NCBI GenBank assembly: GCA_004332335.1
Contig: SISS01000003.1
Span: 1 to 48,371 of the forward strand
Direction of reading: 5' to 3'
Source of the DNA: Methanoregulaceae archaeon UXB-2016
Lineage (GTDB): Archaea > Halobacteriota > Methanomicrobia > Methanomicrobiales > Methanospirillaceae
DNA: 48,371 bases
The notes beneath the pieces were generated by a model. The model searched no databases. It was not told the DNA's origin and saw only the letters and a program-made list of their open reading frames with translations. Shown here one piece after another: positions 17,044 through 24,842 of the stretch. Every line of letters begins with the position of its first letter. Positions within the stretch are counted from its first letter, which is position 1. The position numbers and the translations under genes are program-made.

Positions 17044-18030
17044 ATGGATATCCTACCCGTGGTCCTGATCGTATTCGGCCTCGTCCTCTTCGAGACGATC
17101 AGCAGCATCGACAACGCGATCATCAACGCCGAGGTCCTCTCGACCATGGGAGCCCGGGCGCGGCGCTGGTTCCTGGTCTACGGGCTCTTCTTCGCGGTCT
17201 TCGTGGTCCGCGGCGTGCTGCCCTGGCTGATCGTCTGGATCGCGACGCCCGGCCTCGGCCCCATCGAGGCGCTCACCGCGACCTTCTCGAATGACCCGCG
17301 GGTGCTCGAAGCGATTGAGGAGTCCGCTCCGATCCTGCTCGCAGGCGGCGGTACCTTCCTGGTCTTCCTCTTCCTGCACTGGCTCTTCGTGGAGCCGAAG
17401 CACTTCGGCCTCCGTGGAGAGCGGTTCATCCTCAGGAAGGGGGTCTGGTTCTACGCGGTTGCGTCGGTCTCCCTGCTCGTGATCGTCTGGCTCACGATGA
17501 ATCGCGACCCCCTGATGGCCTTCGGCGCGGTCGTCGGCTCGACCGCGTTCTTCATCGTCTCCGGCTTCCGGATGAACGCCGAGGCGGCCGAGAAGCAGCT
17601 CACCAGCGGCTCGATGTCGGACTGGTCCAAGATCTTCTACCTCGAGATCATCGACGCGACCTTCTCGATCGACGGTGTGATCGGTGCGTTCGCGTTCACC
17701 CTCTCGGTCCCGCTGATCCTGATCGGGAACGGCATCGGGGCGTTCGTGGTCCGTGAGGTGACCATACGGCATGTGGACCGGGTCAAACTGTACCCGTTTT
17801 TGAAGAACGGGGCCATGTACTCGATCGCGCTCCTCGGGGTGATCATGCTCGTCGACAGCTTCGGCATCCACATCCCGGTCTGGGTCTCGCCCCTGTTCAC
17901 CTCCGCCATCGTCGGTTTCTTCCTCCTCAAGTCGATCCGTGCGAATGGAGAGGAGGAGATGGGGGACCTCGCAGCCGGCCTGCCGGACCCGTTCTCGCTG
18001 GGCGGCGAGAAACCCCCGGAAACCGAATGA
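17044..18030 (+). CDS. TerC/DUF475-family integral membrane protein
   Basis: The 328-residue protein has about nine hydrophobic segments. It has two acidic repeats typical of the TerC/YceF-like superfamily: FETISSIDNAIINAEVL near the start and YLEIIDATFSIDGVIGAFAF in the middle, where the Asp residues in membrane helices probably bind a metal ion. TerC relatives are linked to metal (Mn2+, Ca2+) efflux or tellurite resistance; DUF475 is the archaeal and actinobacterial branch. The exact ion is unknown. The tail is hydrophilic (EEEMGDLAAGLPDPFSLGG). A GGAAG site precedes the ATG, and palindromes plus a TATA box upstream suggest regulated expression. Confidence 0.82.
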   Translation: MDILPVVLIVFGLVLFETISSIDNAIINAEVLSTMGARARRWFLVYGLFFAVFVVRGVLPWLIVWIATPGLGPIEALTATFSNDPRVLEAIEESAPILLAGGGTFLVFLFLHWLFVEPKHFGLRGERFILRKGVWFYAVASVSLLVIVWLTMNRDPLMAFGAVVGSTAFFIVSGFRMNAEAAEKQLTSGSMSDWSKIFYLEIIDATFSIDGVIGAFAFTLSVPLILIGNGIGAFVVREVTIRHVDRVKLYPFLKNGAMYSIALLGVIMLVDSFGIHIPVWVSPLFTSAIVGFFLLKSIRANGEEEMGDLAAGLPDPFSLGGEKPPETE

Positions 18031-18079
18031 AATTGAAATCATGGGTCGTATCTACGACATTTACCATTTTTTAGAGTAA

Positions 18080-18089
18080 CATATATATA
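18080..18089 (+). promoter_or_regulatory. TATA box of the cohesin-like gene
   Basis: CATATATATA is centred about 29 nt upstream of the ATG at 18114. It supports that ATG over the in-frame GTG at 18096 and predicts an almost leaderless mRNA. Confidence 0.55.
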
Positions 18090-18113
18090 CACCGCGTGGC
18101 GCTATTGTGGACC

Positions 18114-19235
18114 ATGCACCGATTGAAGGTGACCATGGCCCTACTTCTGTTTACCCTCTGCGGGGTGTCTCTCGCGGGTGCGGCCGGAGTGGGGACGTTC
18201 TCGATCGAGAAGACCACGATCGACGTCGGCGTGAACGATTTCGGGATCGCGACCCTCTACATGGACAACACGTGGGACCCGAAGCCCGATGACGTCTTCA
18301 TCTACGTCAACTGGGACCCGGCTGTCCTTCAGTACGTCAGCACGGACTGGCGGGTCGGAAACTCGGTCTCGGCCACCCTGAACAGCCCCGGCGAACTCTT
18401 CCTTCAGTTCGCGGACTGGACGAACCAGTACCCGAGCGGCCGCGTGCCGATCGCCGATATCAACTTCAGGGCCCTGATGGAGGGTCAGACGACGATGGGC
18501 CTCCGGATCGACCATGTTCGGTCGCATGTTGCGGCAAGCGCCACGAACTTCGTCGACCTGACTCCGTCGTCGCTCTCGAACCCCGGGGTATTTGCCGTGG
18601 GCGCCGGCGGCGTTGTCCCGACGGGGACCGTCACCATGCTGCCGACGGTCACGCTCGGTCCGACAGGGACCACGACTCCGATCGGAACAGGCACGGTCGC
18701 CCCGACAGGGACCACGACCCCGATCGGAACGGGCACGGTAGCCCCGACAGGGACTGTCACCATGATGCCGACCGCGACGATCGATCCGAACATGACCTTC
18801 ACACCGGTCCCGACGAGTAGCCCGATCGGGACCGTGACCGTCCCGACAGCGGTGCCGATCGGCCCGGTTGCCGGCGCGGGCGGCGGCAGTGAGGACTACA
18901 CGGGGGCCCTCACCTCGACCCCGACGGTCAGGGTGACTGCGACGACCACGGTCACCGGGACGGTCACGGCGACCCCGACCACCGACACCGGGATGGGGGT
19001 GACGGGCACGCCCACGGTCACTCCGGGTTTCACCATGACTCCTGACATGGGCACGCCCGGAACGATCGTCACCACCATGGAGACGACGGTCGGTGTGACG
19101 CCTGTAGATACCACGATGCCCACGACCAGGCCTGCGACACCGGCCACGACCCGTGCGGGCCTGGACGCCCTGCCTCTTCTGGCCATGGGCGTCCTCGCCG
19201 GCATTGCGCTGCTCATCGCCGGGCGGCGCCACTAA
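18114..19235 (+). CDS. Surface-anchored cohesin-like domain protein
   Basis: The 373-residue protein has a signal peptide (ALLLFTLCGVSLAGAAG) and a ~140-residue cohesin/BMC-type beta-sandwich (FSIEKTTIDVGVNDFGIATLYM, YVNWDPAVLQYVSTDW, VPIADINFRAL). A long Thr/Pro/Gly linker of about 180 residues contains 14-residue repeats. The C-terminal anchor is TRAGLDA - hydrophobic stretch - GRRH. Cohesins bind dockerins in cellulosomes, and archaeal cohesin-like domains of unknown partner are known. No dockerin is visible in this window. The anchor matches that of the fasciclin protein, so the two are probably processed by the same sorting enzyme. Confidence 0.82.
   Translation: MHRLKVTMALLLFTLCGVSLAGAAGVGTFSIEKTTIDVGVNDFGIATLYMDNTWDPKPDDVFIYVNWDPAVLQYVSTDWRVGNSVSATLNSPGELFLQFADWTNQYPSGRVPIADINFRALMEGQTTMGLRIDHVRSHVAASATNFVDLTPSSLSNPGVFAVGAGGVVPTGTVTMLPTVTLGPTGTTTPIGTGTVAPTGTTTPIGTGTVAPTGTVTMMPTATIDPNMTFTPVPTSSPIGTVTVPTAVPIGPVAGAGGGSEDYTGALTSTPTVRVTATTTVTGTVTATPTTDTGMGVTGTPTVTPGFTMTPDMGTPGTIVTTMETTVGVTPVDTTMPTTRPATPATTRAGLDALPLLAMGVLAGIALLIAGRRH
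18660..18755 (+). repeat. 42-bp tandem repeat in the linker of the cohesin-like gene
   Basis: Two almost identical 42-bp units start at 18660 and 18702, and a partial third starts at 18744. Each codes PTGTTTPIGTGTVA. Differences are at third codon positions. Such units can change in number by slippage and so lengthen the surface linker. Confidence 0.75.
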
Positions 19236-19254
19236 TCTTTTTTTTCAAAAAAGA
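19236..19254. terminator. Bidirectional T/A hairpin terminator
   Basis: TCTTTTTT-TTC-AAAAAAGA directly follows the stop of the cohesin-like gene and precedes (by 9 bp) the 3' end of the convergent rhodanese gene. It gives a U-run to both transcripts. Confidence 0.55.
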
Positions 19255-19263
19255 GAGGCCGGT

Positions 19264-19596
19264 TCAGCTCTGCAGCGGCAGCCCTGCCCGGGCCCAGCCC
19301 TCGACACCGCCCGAGATGTTGTAGACCCGGCGGAACCCGGCCTGTTTCAGGATGTCCATCGCCTTCGCTCCCCGCGCTCCCTTCTTGCAGTAGACCACGT
19401 AGGAGTGGTCCCGGTCAAGGGCGGCGATCCGCTCGCGAAAGTCTTTGGCATAGTAGTCGATGTTCATCGCGTTCTCCAGGTGTCCCTCCCCGAACTCGGT
19501 GGGGGTCCGGACATCGATGATCCGGCACCGGTCCTCCTCGATCGCGCGCCGGCACTCCTCCGGCGACGCCTCCCTGCACTGCTGTTCGTTCGCCAT
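19264..19596 (-). CDS. Single-domain rhodanese-like sulfurtransferase
   Basis: The 110-residue protein is one rhodanese domain with IIDVRTPTEFGEGHLENAMNI (27-47) and the active-site loop beginning at Cys70 in YCKKGARGAK, then GGVEGWARAGLPL. Such proteins carry persulfide sulfur and help sulfur transfer or cyanide/thiosulfate handling. The ATG at 19596 has a GGAG about 10 nt upstream; a TTG at 19602 is a less likely start. It is transcribed away from lysS and converges on the cohesin-like gene. Confidence 0.88.
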   Translation of the reverse strand: MANEQQCREASPEECRRAIEEDRCRIIDVRTPTEFGEGHLENAMNIDYYAKDFRERIAALDRDHSYVVYCKKGARGAKAMDILKQAGFRRVYNISGGVEGWARAGLPLQS

Positions 19597-19674
19597 GATC
19601 AAGACGCTCCATCCATCACTACGGCACCGGGACTATTTCAATACCTTGATGGATCGGCTCCGGTCGATCGCCTG

Positions 19675-19760
19675 CGGTATTAATAGCGTTCAGACGGAAC
19701 GCTATACGGCATTCCGGCGCCTTCTCTGCGCCCGGAATGCCCGGGAGCGGCAGAGCGAGC
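19675..19760 (+). promoter_or_regulatory. lysS promoter and structured leader
   Basis: TATTAATAG (19678-19686) is a TATA-like element. Two inverted repeats follow: ATAGCGTT / AACGCTAT with a 7-nt spacer (19683-19705), and ATTCCGG ... CCGGAAT (19711-19738), the latter extended by CGC/GCG across a one-base bulge. The second lies between the predicted transcription start and the chosen ATG, so it could fold in the mRNA. Confidence 0.4.
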
Positions 19761-21266
19761 ATGACAGAGCAGAACGAGAACGTCGCCTTCGATCCGATCC
19801 GGTGCGAGAAGGCAACCACCCTCCTCCAGCAGGGCGTCTCCTGCTATCCCCACGGGTTCGAGCGAACGGCGACTGTGGCCGAGATCAGGGAACGGTTCGA
19901 ATCGATCGGCCATGACCCGGCCGATGAGCGGTTTGCGCTCGCAGGCCGGCTGTACACGGTCCGGAACCACGGCAAGACCGTCTTCGCCGATCTCGGCGAT
20001 GAGACCGGACGAATGCAGGTCTATATTCGCAAGAACGACCTCGGCGACGAGCTCTTCACCCGGTTCGTCGAGCTCTTCGACCGCGGCGACATCATCGGGG
20101 TCAGGGGCAGGCCGTTCCGGACCAAGGTCGGCGAGCTCTCGCTCTGGGTCGACGAGCTCCAGCTCCTCTGCAAGACCCTGACCGATCTGCCCGAGAAGTT
20201 CCACGGGCTCAAGGATACCGAGAAGCGATACCGGCAGCGGTACCTCGACCTGGTGATGAACGAGCGGGCCCGCGAGACCTTCCGGGTCCGGAGCCGGATC
20301 ATCTCGTTCATCCGGTCCTTCCTGACCGAGCGTGGGTACCTCGAGTTCGAGACCCCGACCCTCCAGCCGATCTACGGCGGCGCGAACGCCCGACCGTTCA
20401 CGACCCACCACCACTACCTCGACCAGACGCTCTTCCTCCGGATCGCCCCCGAGCTCTACCTGAAACGGCTCGTGGTCGGAGGGTTCGAACGGGTCTTCGA
20501 GGTCTCGAAGAACTTCCGGAACGAGGACATCGACTCGAGCCACAACCCCGAGTTCACGATGGTCGAGGCCTACGAGGCCTATCGTGACTATCACCAGATG
20601 ATGGACCTGACCGAGGAGCTCGTCTTGAGGCTGGTCGAGACGACCCACGGTTCCACATCGCTCGTCTACGGCGAGAACACGCTCGAATTCGCGCACCCCT
20701 GGCGTCGCATGACCATGGAGGAGGCGGTCCGCGAATATGCAGGAATCGACGTCCTCGCCCTCTCGCTCGAGGAGCTCGCGCGGATCGCGGCCGAGCACCG
20801 GATCCCGGACTGTGCGAAGGCGACCCACCAGCGCGAGCACCTGATCCTCTTCTTCGAGTTCTTCGTCGAGAGCCGGCTCATCCAGCCGACGTTCATCCAC
20901 GACTTCCCGGTCGAGAACTCCCCCCTCGCAAAACGGCACCGCGAGAAGGAGGGCTTCACCGAGCGGTTCGAGCTCTTCATCAACGGCATGGAGCTCGCCA
21001 ACGGCTTCTCGGAGCTGAACGACCCGCGGGACCAGCTCGAGCGGCTGCTGACCCAGGACCGCCGGCGGCTCGAGGGGGACCTCGAGGCGCAGATGATCGA
21101 CCACGACTTCATCAACGCCCTCGCCCTCGGGATGCCCCCGACGGGAGGCGTCGGCATCGGTATCGACCGGCTCGTGATGCTCCTGACCGACCACGCCTCG
21201 ATCAAGGAGGTGATCCTCTTCCCGCAGATGAAGACGGCACGGGAGTCCGAGCCCGCGGAGGAATGA
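19761..21266 (+). CDS. lysS: Lysyl-tRNA synthetase, class II
   Basis: The 501-residue enzyme charges tRNA-Lys with lysine. It has the N-terminal OB-fold anticodon-binding domain (FALAGRLYTVRNHGKTVFADLGDETG), then the class II catalytic core with motif 1 (FLTERGYLEFETPTL), motif 2 (FEVSKNFRNEDID) and motif 3 (GVGIGIDRLVMLL). Many archaea use the unrelated class I LysK, so a class II enzyme is informative about lineage. The ATG at 19761 was chosen because the family starts there; an ATG at 19737 in the same frame lies inside the leader hairpin. The 3' end is 6 bp from the end of the convergent SGNH gene. Confidence 0.93.
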   Translation: MTEQNENVAFDPIRCEKATTLLQQGVSCYPHGFERTATVAEIRERFESIGHDPADERFALAGRLYTVRNHGKTVFADLGDETGRMQVYIRKNDLGDELFTRFVELFDRGDIIGVRGRPFRTKVGELSLWVDELQLLCKTLTDLPEKFHGLKDTEKRYRQRYLDLVMNERARETFRVRSRIISFIRSFLTERGYLEFETPTLQPIYGGANARPFTTHHHYLDQTLFLRIAPELYLKRLVVGGFERVFEVSKNFRNEDIDSSHNPEFTMVEAYEAYRDYHQMMDLTEELVLRLVETTHGSTSLVYGENTLEFAHPWRRMTMEEAVREYAGIDVLALSLEELARIAAEHRIPDCAKATHQREHLILFFEFFVESRLIQPTFIHDFPVENSPLAKRHREKEGFTERFELFINGMELANGFSELNDPRDQLERLLTQDRRRLEGDLEAQMIDHDFINALALGMPPTGGVGIGIDRLVMLLTDHASIKEVILFPQMKTARESEPAEE

Positions 21267-21272
21267 CCCGGT

Positions 21273-22222
21273 TCACCAGGTGGCGGTCCATCGGCTCCCG
21301 GCCGCGTACCGGCCGAAGGGCCTGATCACGGGCACGGCGATGCCCGACGATGGGTCTTCGGGCGGCGACGGGGTGACCGTGGCCGTGCCGAAGGCATGGA
21401 TCGGCGACAGACTGCCGGATGCTATTGTCCGGCTTCTGGTCCGCGATCGCTCGACTGAGGTCGGGGCCACCGCCGGCGCGGCAGTCGGCACGACCGTCGG
21501 GGTGACTCGCCCGGAAAGCAGGGGAAGGAGCGCCGCCATCCAGCGTGCGGCCATCTTCTGCTCCCCCGACTCGATAGGGTGCACTCCACCGTCCTGATTG
21601 TCCCGGGCGCCGTCGTACCCCGAGAACTGATCGACGACGACCACCGGCGAGCCGGGCGTGCCGAGGGATTGGAGGCCGGCGATCTCCGCATTGAGCGCGA
21701 CGATCTCCCGGTTTCGCTCCTCCGAGGACGTCGGGATCACCTGGGCGATCAGGACGGCCACGCCCGGAGAAGGTTCACGATCCCCCTGAGGTTCTGCACG
21801 GTCTCGGAGGGCGGAAGGCCGGCCATCACGTCGTTCGTGCCGAGGTGGACGAGGGCGATCGCGCGGGGGGGCTCGCAGGAGGTGAGCCAGGCGGGAAGCG
21901 CCTCCAGGATCTCGCCGCTGGTGTACCCGGCGTGCCCGTCGTTGTCGTTGTCGAACGCGATGGTGAAGTTCGGCGTGCGGAGCGAACCCACGAAGTCGAC
22001 GTCGTTGCCCTCCGCCCGGAGGCTGTTCCGGAGCCAGTACCGGTAGGAGAGGTGAAAGGTGCCGGCCTGCTCGTCGACACTGCCGTGGGTGACCGAGTCG
22101 CCGAGGGGCAGGATCGTGGTCGAGGCAGCGCCGGAGGCGGCGAGCATGCCGGCCAGCAGGACCGCGAACCCGAGGCCGACGAGGGCTGTTCGACCACTGC
22201 GAATGAGATCGGACGGGGGCAT
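21273..22222 (-). pseudogene. SGNH/GDSL hydrolase, frameshifted
   Basis: Two adjacent minus-strand frames give one interrupted protein. The first (21749-22222) has an N-terminal hydrophobic signal, block I LPLGDSVTHG with the nucleophile Ser, and block III HLGTNDV. It then ends at a premature TGA soon after IVNLLRAW. The second (21273-21761) continues the fold with PGVAVLIAQVIPTSS and has the catalytic Asp/His block QDGGVHP, followed by a TP-rich tail. Joining needs a shift near 21750-21765, where a few residues also seem missing. SGNH enzymes cleave esters such as acetyl groups on carbohydrates. It may be a true pseudogene or a local sequence error. Confidence 0.75.
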
Positions 22223-22390
22223 ACCAGAGACCTCGGATGCTTCGGCGAGGTGTGCTCCTCGATCGTCAATGTCTCTTTTGGTCTCTTAAGATCATATTGT
22301 ATGGTTTTGTGGTGCTTTGAGGCCTGGCCGATTTTCGAGGCGGAGGGCTCACCTGCTGGTTTTATCTACTTTGGTTCCTGTCTCAGATAC

Positions 22391-22409
22391 GTCGGCCGAA
22401 CCGGCCGAC
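22391..22409 (+). promoter_or_regulatory. Perfect hairpin in the superoxide dismutase leader
   Basis: GTCGGCCG-AAC-CGGCCGAC is an 8-bp perfect inverted repeat with a 3-nt loop. It lies between a TATA-like TTTTATCTAC (22356-22365) and the start codon at 22430. It could be an operator or an mRNA hairpin controlling translation. Confidence 0.4.
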
Positions 22410-22429
22410 CCTGACACAGGTGAACTGCA

Positions 22430-23050
22430 ATGGAGACACAAAAGTTCTATACCCTGCCGCCCCTGCCGTACGGCTACGGTGACCTCGCCCCCGCGATCTC
22501 CGAGGAGCAGCTCCGGCTCCACCACGACAAGCACCACAATGCCTACGTGGTCGGAGCCAACGGGATCCTCGAGCGGATGGATGCGGCCCGAAAGAACGGG
22601 ACCGACCTCGACATGAAGGCGACCCTGAAGGAGCTCTCGTTCCACATCGGCGGCCACATCCTCCACTCGCTCTTCTGGAAGAACCTGGCCCCGGCCGGCA
22701 AAGGCGGCGGCGGGACGCCCACGGGTGCCCTCGCCGACGCATGCATGGCCGAGTTCGGGTCCTTCGAGCGGTTCAAGAAGGAGTTCTCCGCGGCCGCTGT
22801 CAGTGCCGAGGGCTCGGGCTGGGCCGCGCTCACGCTCTGCAAGAAGACCGGCCGGCCGATCATCATGCAGATCGAGAAGCACAACACGAACGTCTACCCG
22901 AACTTCGCGATCCTGATGGTCCTGGACGTCTGGGAGCACGCGTACTACCTCGACTACAAGAACGACCGGGGCAAGTTCGTCGAGAACTTCTGGCAGATCG
23001 TGAACTGGGACAAGGTCTCAAAGCGGCTTGAGAAGACCGTCTATCGCTAA
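22430..23050 (+). CDS. Superoxide dismutase (Fe/Mn family)
   Basis: The 206-residue enzyme disproportionates superoxide to oxygen and peroxide. All four metal ligands are present: His31 (LRLHHDKHH), His79 (LHSLFW), Asp166 and His170 (LDVWEHAYY). Length and motifs are typical of complete Fe/Mn SOD; iron is more usual in methanogens, but the metal cannot be read from sequence with certainty. An AGGTGA ribosome site (22418-22423) lies 7 nt before the ATG. It is an oxygen-defence gene standing alone, with a hairpin in its leader and a T6 tract (23054-23060) after the stop. Confidence 0.94.
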   Translation: METQKFYTLPPLPYGYGDLAPAISEEQLRLHHDKHHNAYVVGANGILERMDAARKNGTDLDMKATLKELSFHIGGHILHSLFWKNLAPAGKGGGGTPTGALADACMAEFGSFERFKKEFSAAAVSAEGSGWAALTLCKKTGRPIIMQIEKHNTNVYPNFAILMVLDVWEHAYYLDYKNDRGKFVENFWQIVNWDKVSKRLEKTVYR

Positions 23051-23168
23051 CCCCTTTTTTCGAGATCGTCCCGGTGGATTCTGGGGATGCTACTCCCGCC
23101 GATCCGGCGGCATCAGCCGGAATGATGGCATTTATCTCCCATCACGATCAATATATTATGGTAGCCCA

Positions 23169-23567
23169 ATGCATACGACTCGCCGTTCCAGGACCCCTCG
23201 CTGGGTGACGATCGGGCTGGCCACCCGTGAGTACTCGGCGATCCGGCTCGAGGTCATCGCCGGGCTGGCCCGCGGCACCTATCACATCTCGGCGGAGGAC
23301 GTGGGCCCCCTGCTCGACGACCAGGAGATCGTGCCGCTCTACCAGTTCCGGACGCGGCAGGGTGAGGAGGTGCCGCTCGAGGCCGGCTTCTGCTATCACG
23401 CCGACTCGGGGCGCATGGTGATCGTGCAGTTCGACAGCGGCTGTCGGGTGATGCTCCCGGTCGCCGCGCTTCGGAGCCACTACGACCACCCCGAAGCGAA
23501 CCGGCCGACCCGGATCGCGGCGCCCGCAGACGAGAATTCGACGGCGGCCGTCACGGTCACGGCCTGA
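23169..23567 (+). CDS. Conserved hypothetical protein
   Basis: The 132-residue protein begins with a basic segment (MHTTRRSRTPRWV) and continues with a small alpha/beta domain (REYSAIRLEVIAGLARGTYHISAEDVGPLLDDQEIVPLYQFR). It ends in an Ala/Thr-rich tail. I do not recognise the family. An in-frame extension to 23028 exists, but TATA-like elements at 23131 (tttatctcc) and 23149 (atatatta) lie inside it, so the ATG at 23169 is preferred. The frame shows the same strong GC third-position bias as neighbouring genes, which supports coding. Confidence 0.6.
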   Translation: MHTTRRSRTPRWVTIGLATREYSAIRLEVIAGLARGTYHISAEDVGPLLDDQEIVPLYQFRTRQGEEVPLEAGFCYHADSGRMVIVQFDSGCRVMLPVAALRSHYDHPEANRPTRIAAPADENSTAAVTVTA

Positions 23568-23609
23568 GGGCGCCCTCGCGGTCGACCCCTTCTCTCCTTC
23601 TGCGGAGGA

Positions 23610-24320
23610 TCAGTCCCTCCGCACCGCCTCCTTTCTCATCTCGGCCGGCATCAACTCGATCGCGTACCGGAGCGCCGTCCGCGGCATGACCGCCCGATGC
23701 CCGAGGACATAGTCGTAGACCTCCTGCCGGTGGTGCCGGCTCGCCTCCTTGAGAAGCCAGCCGTAGCCTTTTCGGACGATGTCGTCCGAATCGAGCAGGA
23801 GCAGGTCGGCGATCGCGACCGCCTCGCCCAGGAACGCCCCGTGTTTGACCGGGACGATCAGCGAGACGGCCGCGGCACGGCGCATCCAGCGGTTGGGGGA
23901 CCGGGCCCATGTCATCAGATCTCCGGCCGCATCGGGAAAGCGGGCGAGGAGGTCGCCGACCGCGTGATTGCAGAATGTGTCGCACGTGGCCCAGTTGTCG
24001 ATGTAGGCGTCGACCCAGGTCCCGAACCGGGCGAGGTCCTCGCGTTCGAACCGGTCTCTGCACCGGGGGAGCCAGTGTGCCGCGACAAAGGCCTCCTCGC
24101 AGTATCCGGTGGAGAAGAGATCCTCGCAGCGGTCGAAGAGCCCGGCCTTTCCGCCATCCCGGACCTCCGCCCAGTGAGCCCGGGCGATCGCGGCGACCTT
24201 CGGAGTCTTCACGCCGTAACAGCGGACGGGCTCTTTGAAGAACCGCTGGAAGCCCTGCCTCGTCGTCTCGTCGGCCGCATCGGCGAGCTCGGCCCGGACC
24301 TGTTCAAGCACCGTATCCAT
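23610..24320 (-). CDS. DNA alkylation repair protein (AlkD-like HEAT-repeat glycosylase)
   Basis: The 236-residue all-helical protein matches the AlkD/AlkC-like family, which excises alkylated purines. Family hallmarks include GVKTPKVAAIAR near the start, YIDNWATCDTFC with the conserved Trp and Asp of the DNA-binding cleft, WMRRAAAVSLI with the conserved Arg, and DIVRKGYGWLLKEASR near the end. It is on the minus strand, downstream of the NifX-like gene by ~40 bp, and could share its transcript. It probably repairs N3/N7-alkylated DNA, based on the family. Confidence 0.88.
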   Translation of the reverse strand: MDTVLEQVRAELADAADETTRQGFQRFFKEPVRCYGVKTPKVAAIARAHWAEVRDGGKAGLFDRCEDLFSTGYCEEAFVAAHWLPRCRDRFEREDLARFGTWVDAYIDNWATCDTFCNHAVGDLLARFPDAAGDLMTWARSPNRWMRRAAAVSLIVPVKHGAFLGEAVAIADLLLLDSDDIVRKGYGWLLKEASRHHRQEVYDYVLGHRAVMPRTALRYAIELMPAEMRKEAVRRD

Positions 24321-24363
24321 GGCTGGAGCTTCGACACGGCGGAAGAAAAAGGATGGGAGGCGA

Positions 24364-24771
24364 TCAGCGGCAGGCGCCGCATCCCGAGCACTGGTCGTGC
24401 TGGGTGCAGGGGATGTCCTTTCCGACGAGCGAGCCGGCCGCGTACGCTTCGGCCGCCGCCCGGACTGACCCCTCGACGCCCCGCACGACCCGGATCCCGT
24501 TCTTCTCGAGGAGGGCGCAGAGCCCTCCGCCCGAATTTCCGACGATCACGGTCTCGATGCGGTGCCGGAGGAAGAAGATCAGCATGAACCCGGGCGAGAG
24601 CATCATGTTCTGCAGGTCCTCCTGTCGTACGGCCTCTCCTGCCGAGAGCTCGTACACCGCGAAGGTGATGCTGGTGCCCAGGTGGGGCGCGACCGTCTCC
24701 CCCTCCGCGGCAACGGCATATCTGCCCTGTCCCGGCTCGATCCGAAGGGCGTCTCCCGACTCCGTCTCCAT
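24364..24771 (-). CDS. NifX/NifB-type dinitrogenase cofactor-domain protein
   Basis: The 135-residue protein has the NifX-like fold seen in archaeal small proteins: YAVAAEGETVAPHLGTSITFAVYEL, then IETVIVGNSGGGLCALLEKNGIRVVRGVEGSVRAAAEAYAAGSL. A C-terminal tail with a Cys cluster (CTQHDQCSGCGACR) may hold an Fe-S cluster. Such proteins bind or carry Fe-S or Fe-Mo precursors; outside nif operons their job is unclear. The ATG at 24771 has GGAG-type purines directly upstream (gaggagttgggag). The open frame runs further upstream but is not coding there. Confidence 0.82.
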   Translation of the reverse strand: METESGDALRIEPGQGRYAVAAEGETVAPHLGTSITFAVYELSAGEAVRQEDLQNMMLSPGFMLIFFLRHRIETVIVGNSGGGLCALLEKNGIRVVRGVEGSVRAAAEAYAAGSLVGKDIPCTQHDQCSGCGACR

Positions 24772-24842
24772 CTCCCAACTCCTCGCCGATCCCGGCGGTT
24801 GTCGGAGGTGTTGGACGCCGTGCGGGATAACCCTTGCAGGTC

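Noticed and set aside
18660-18755. CRISPR-like repeat array
   Set aside because: The repeats are contiguous, in frame and code for a surface-protein linker; there are no spacers.
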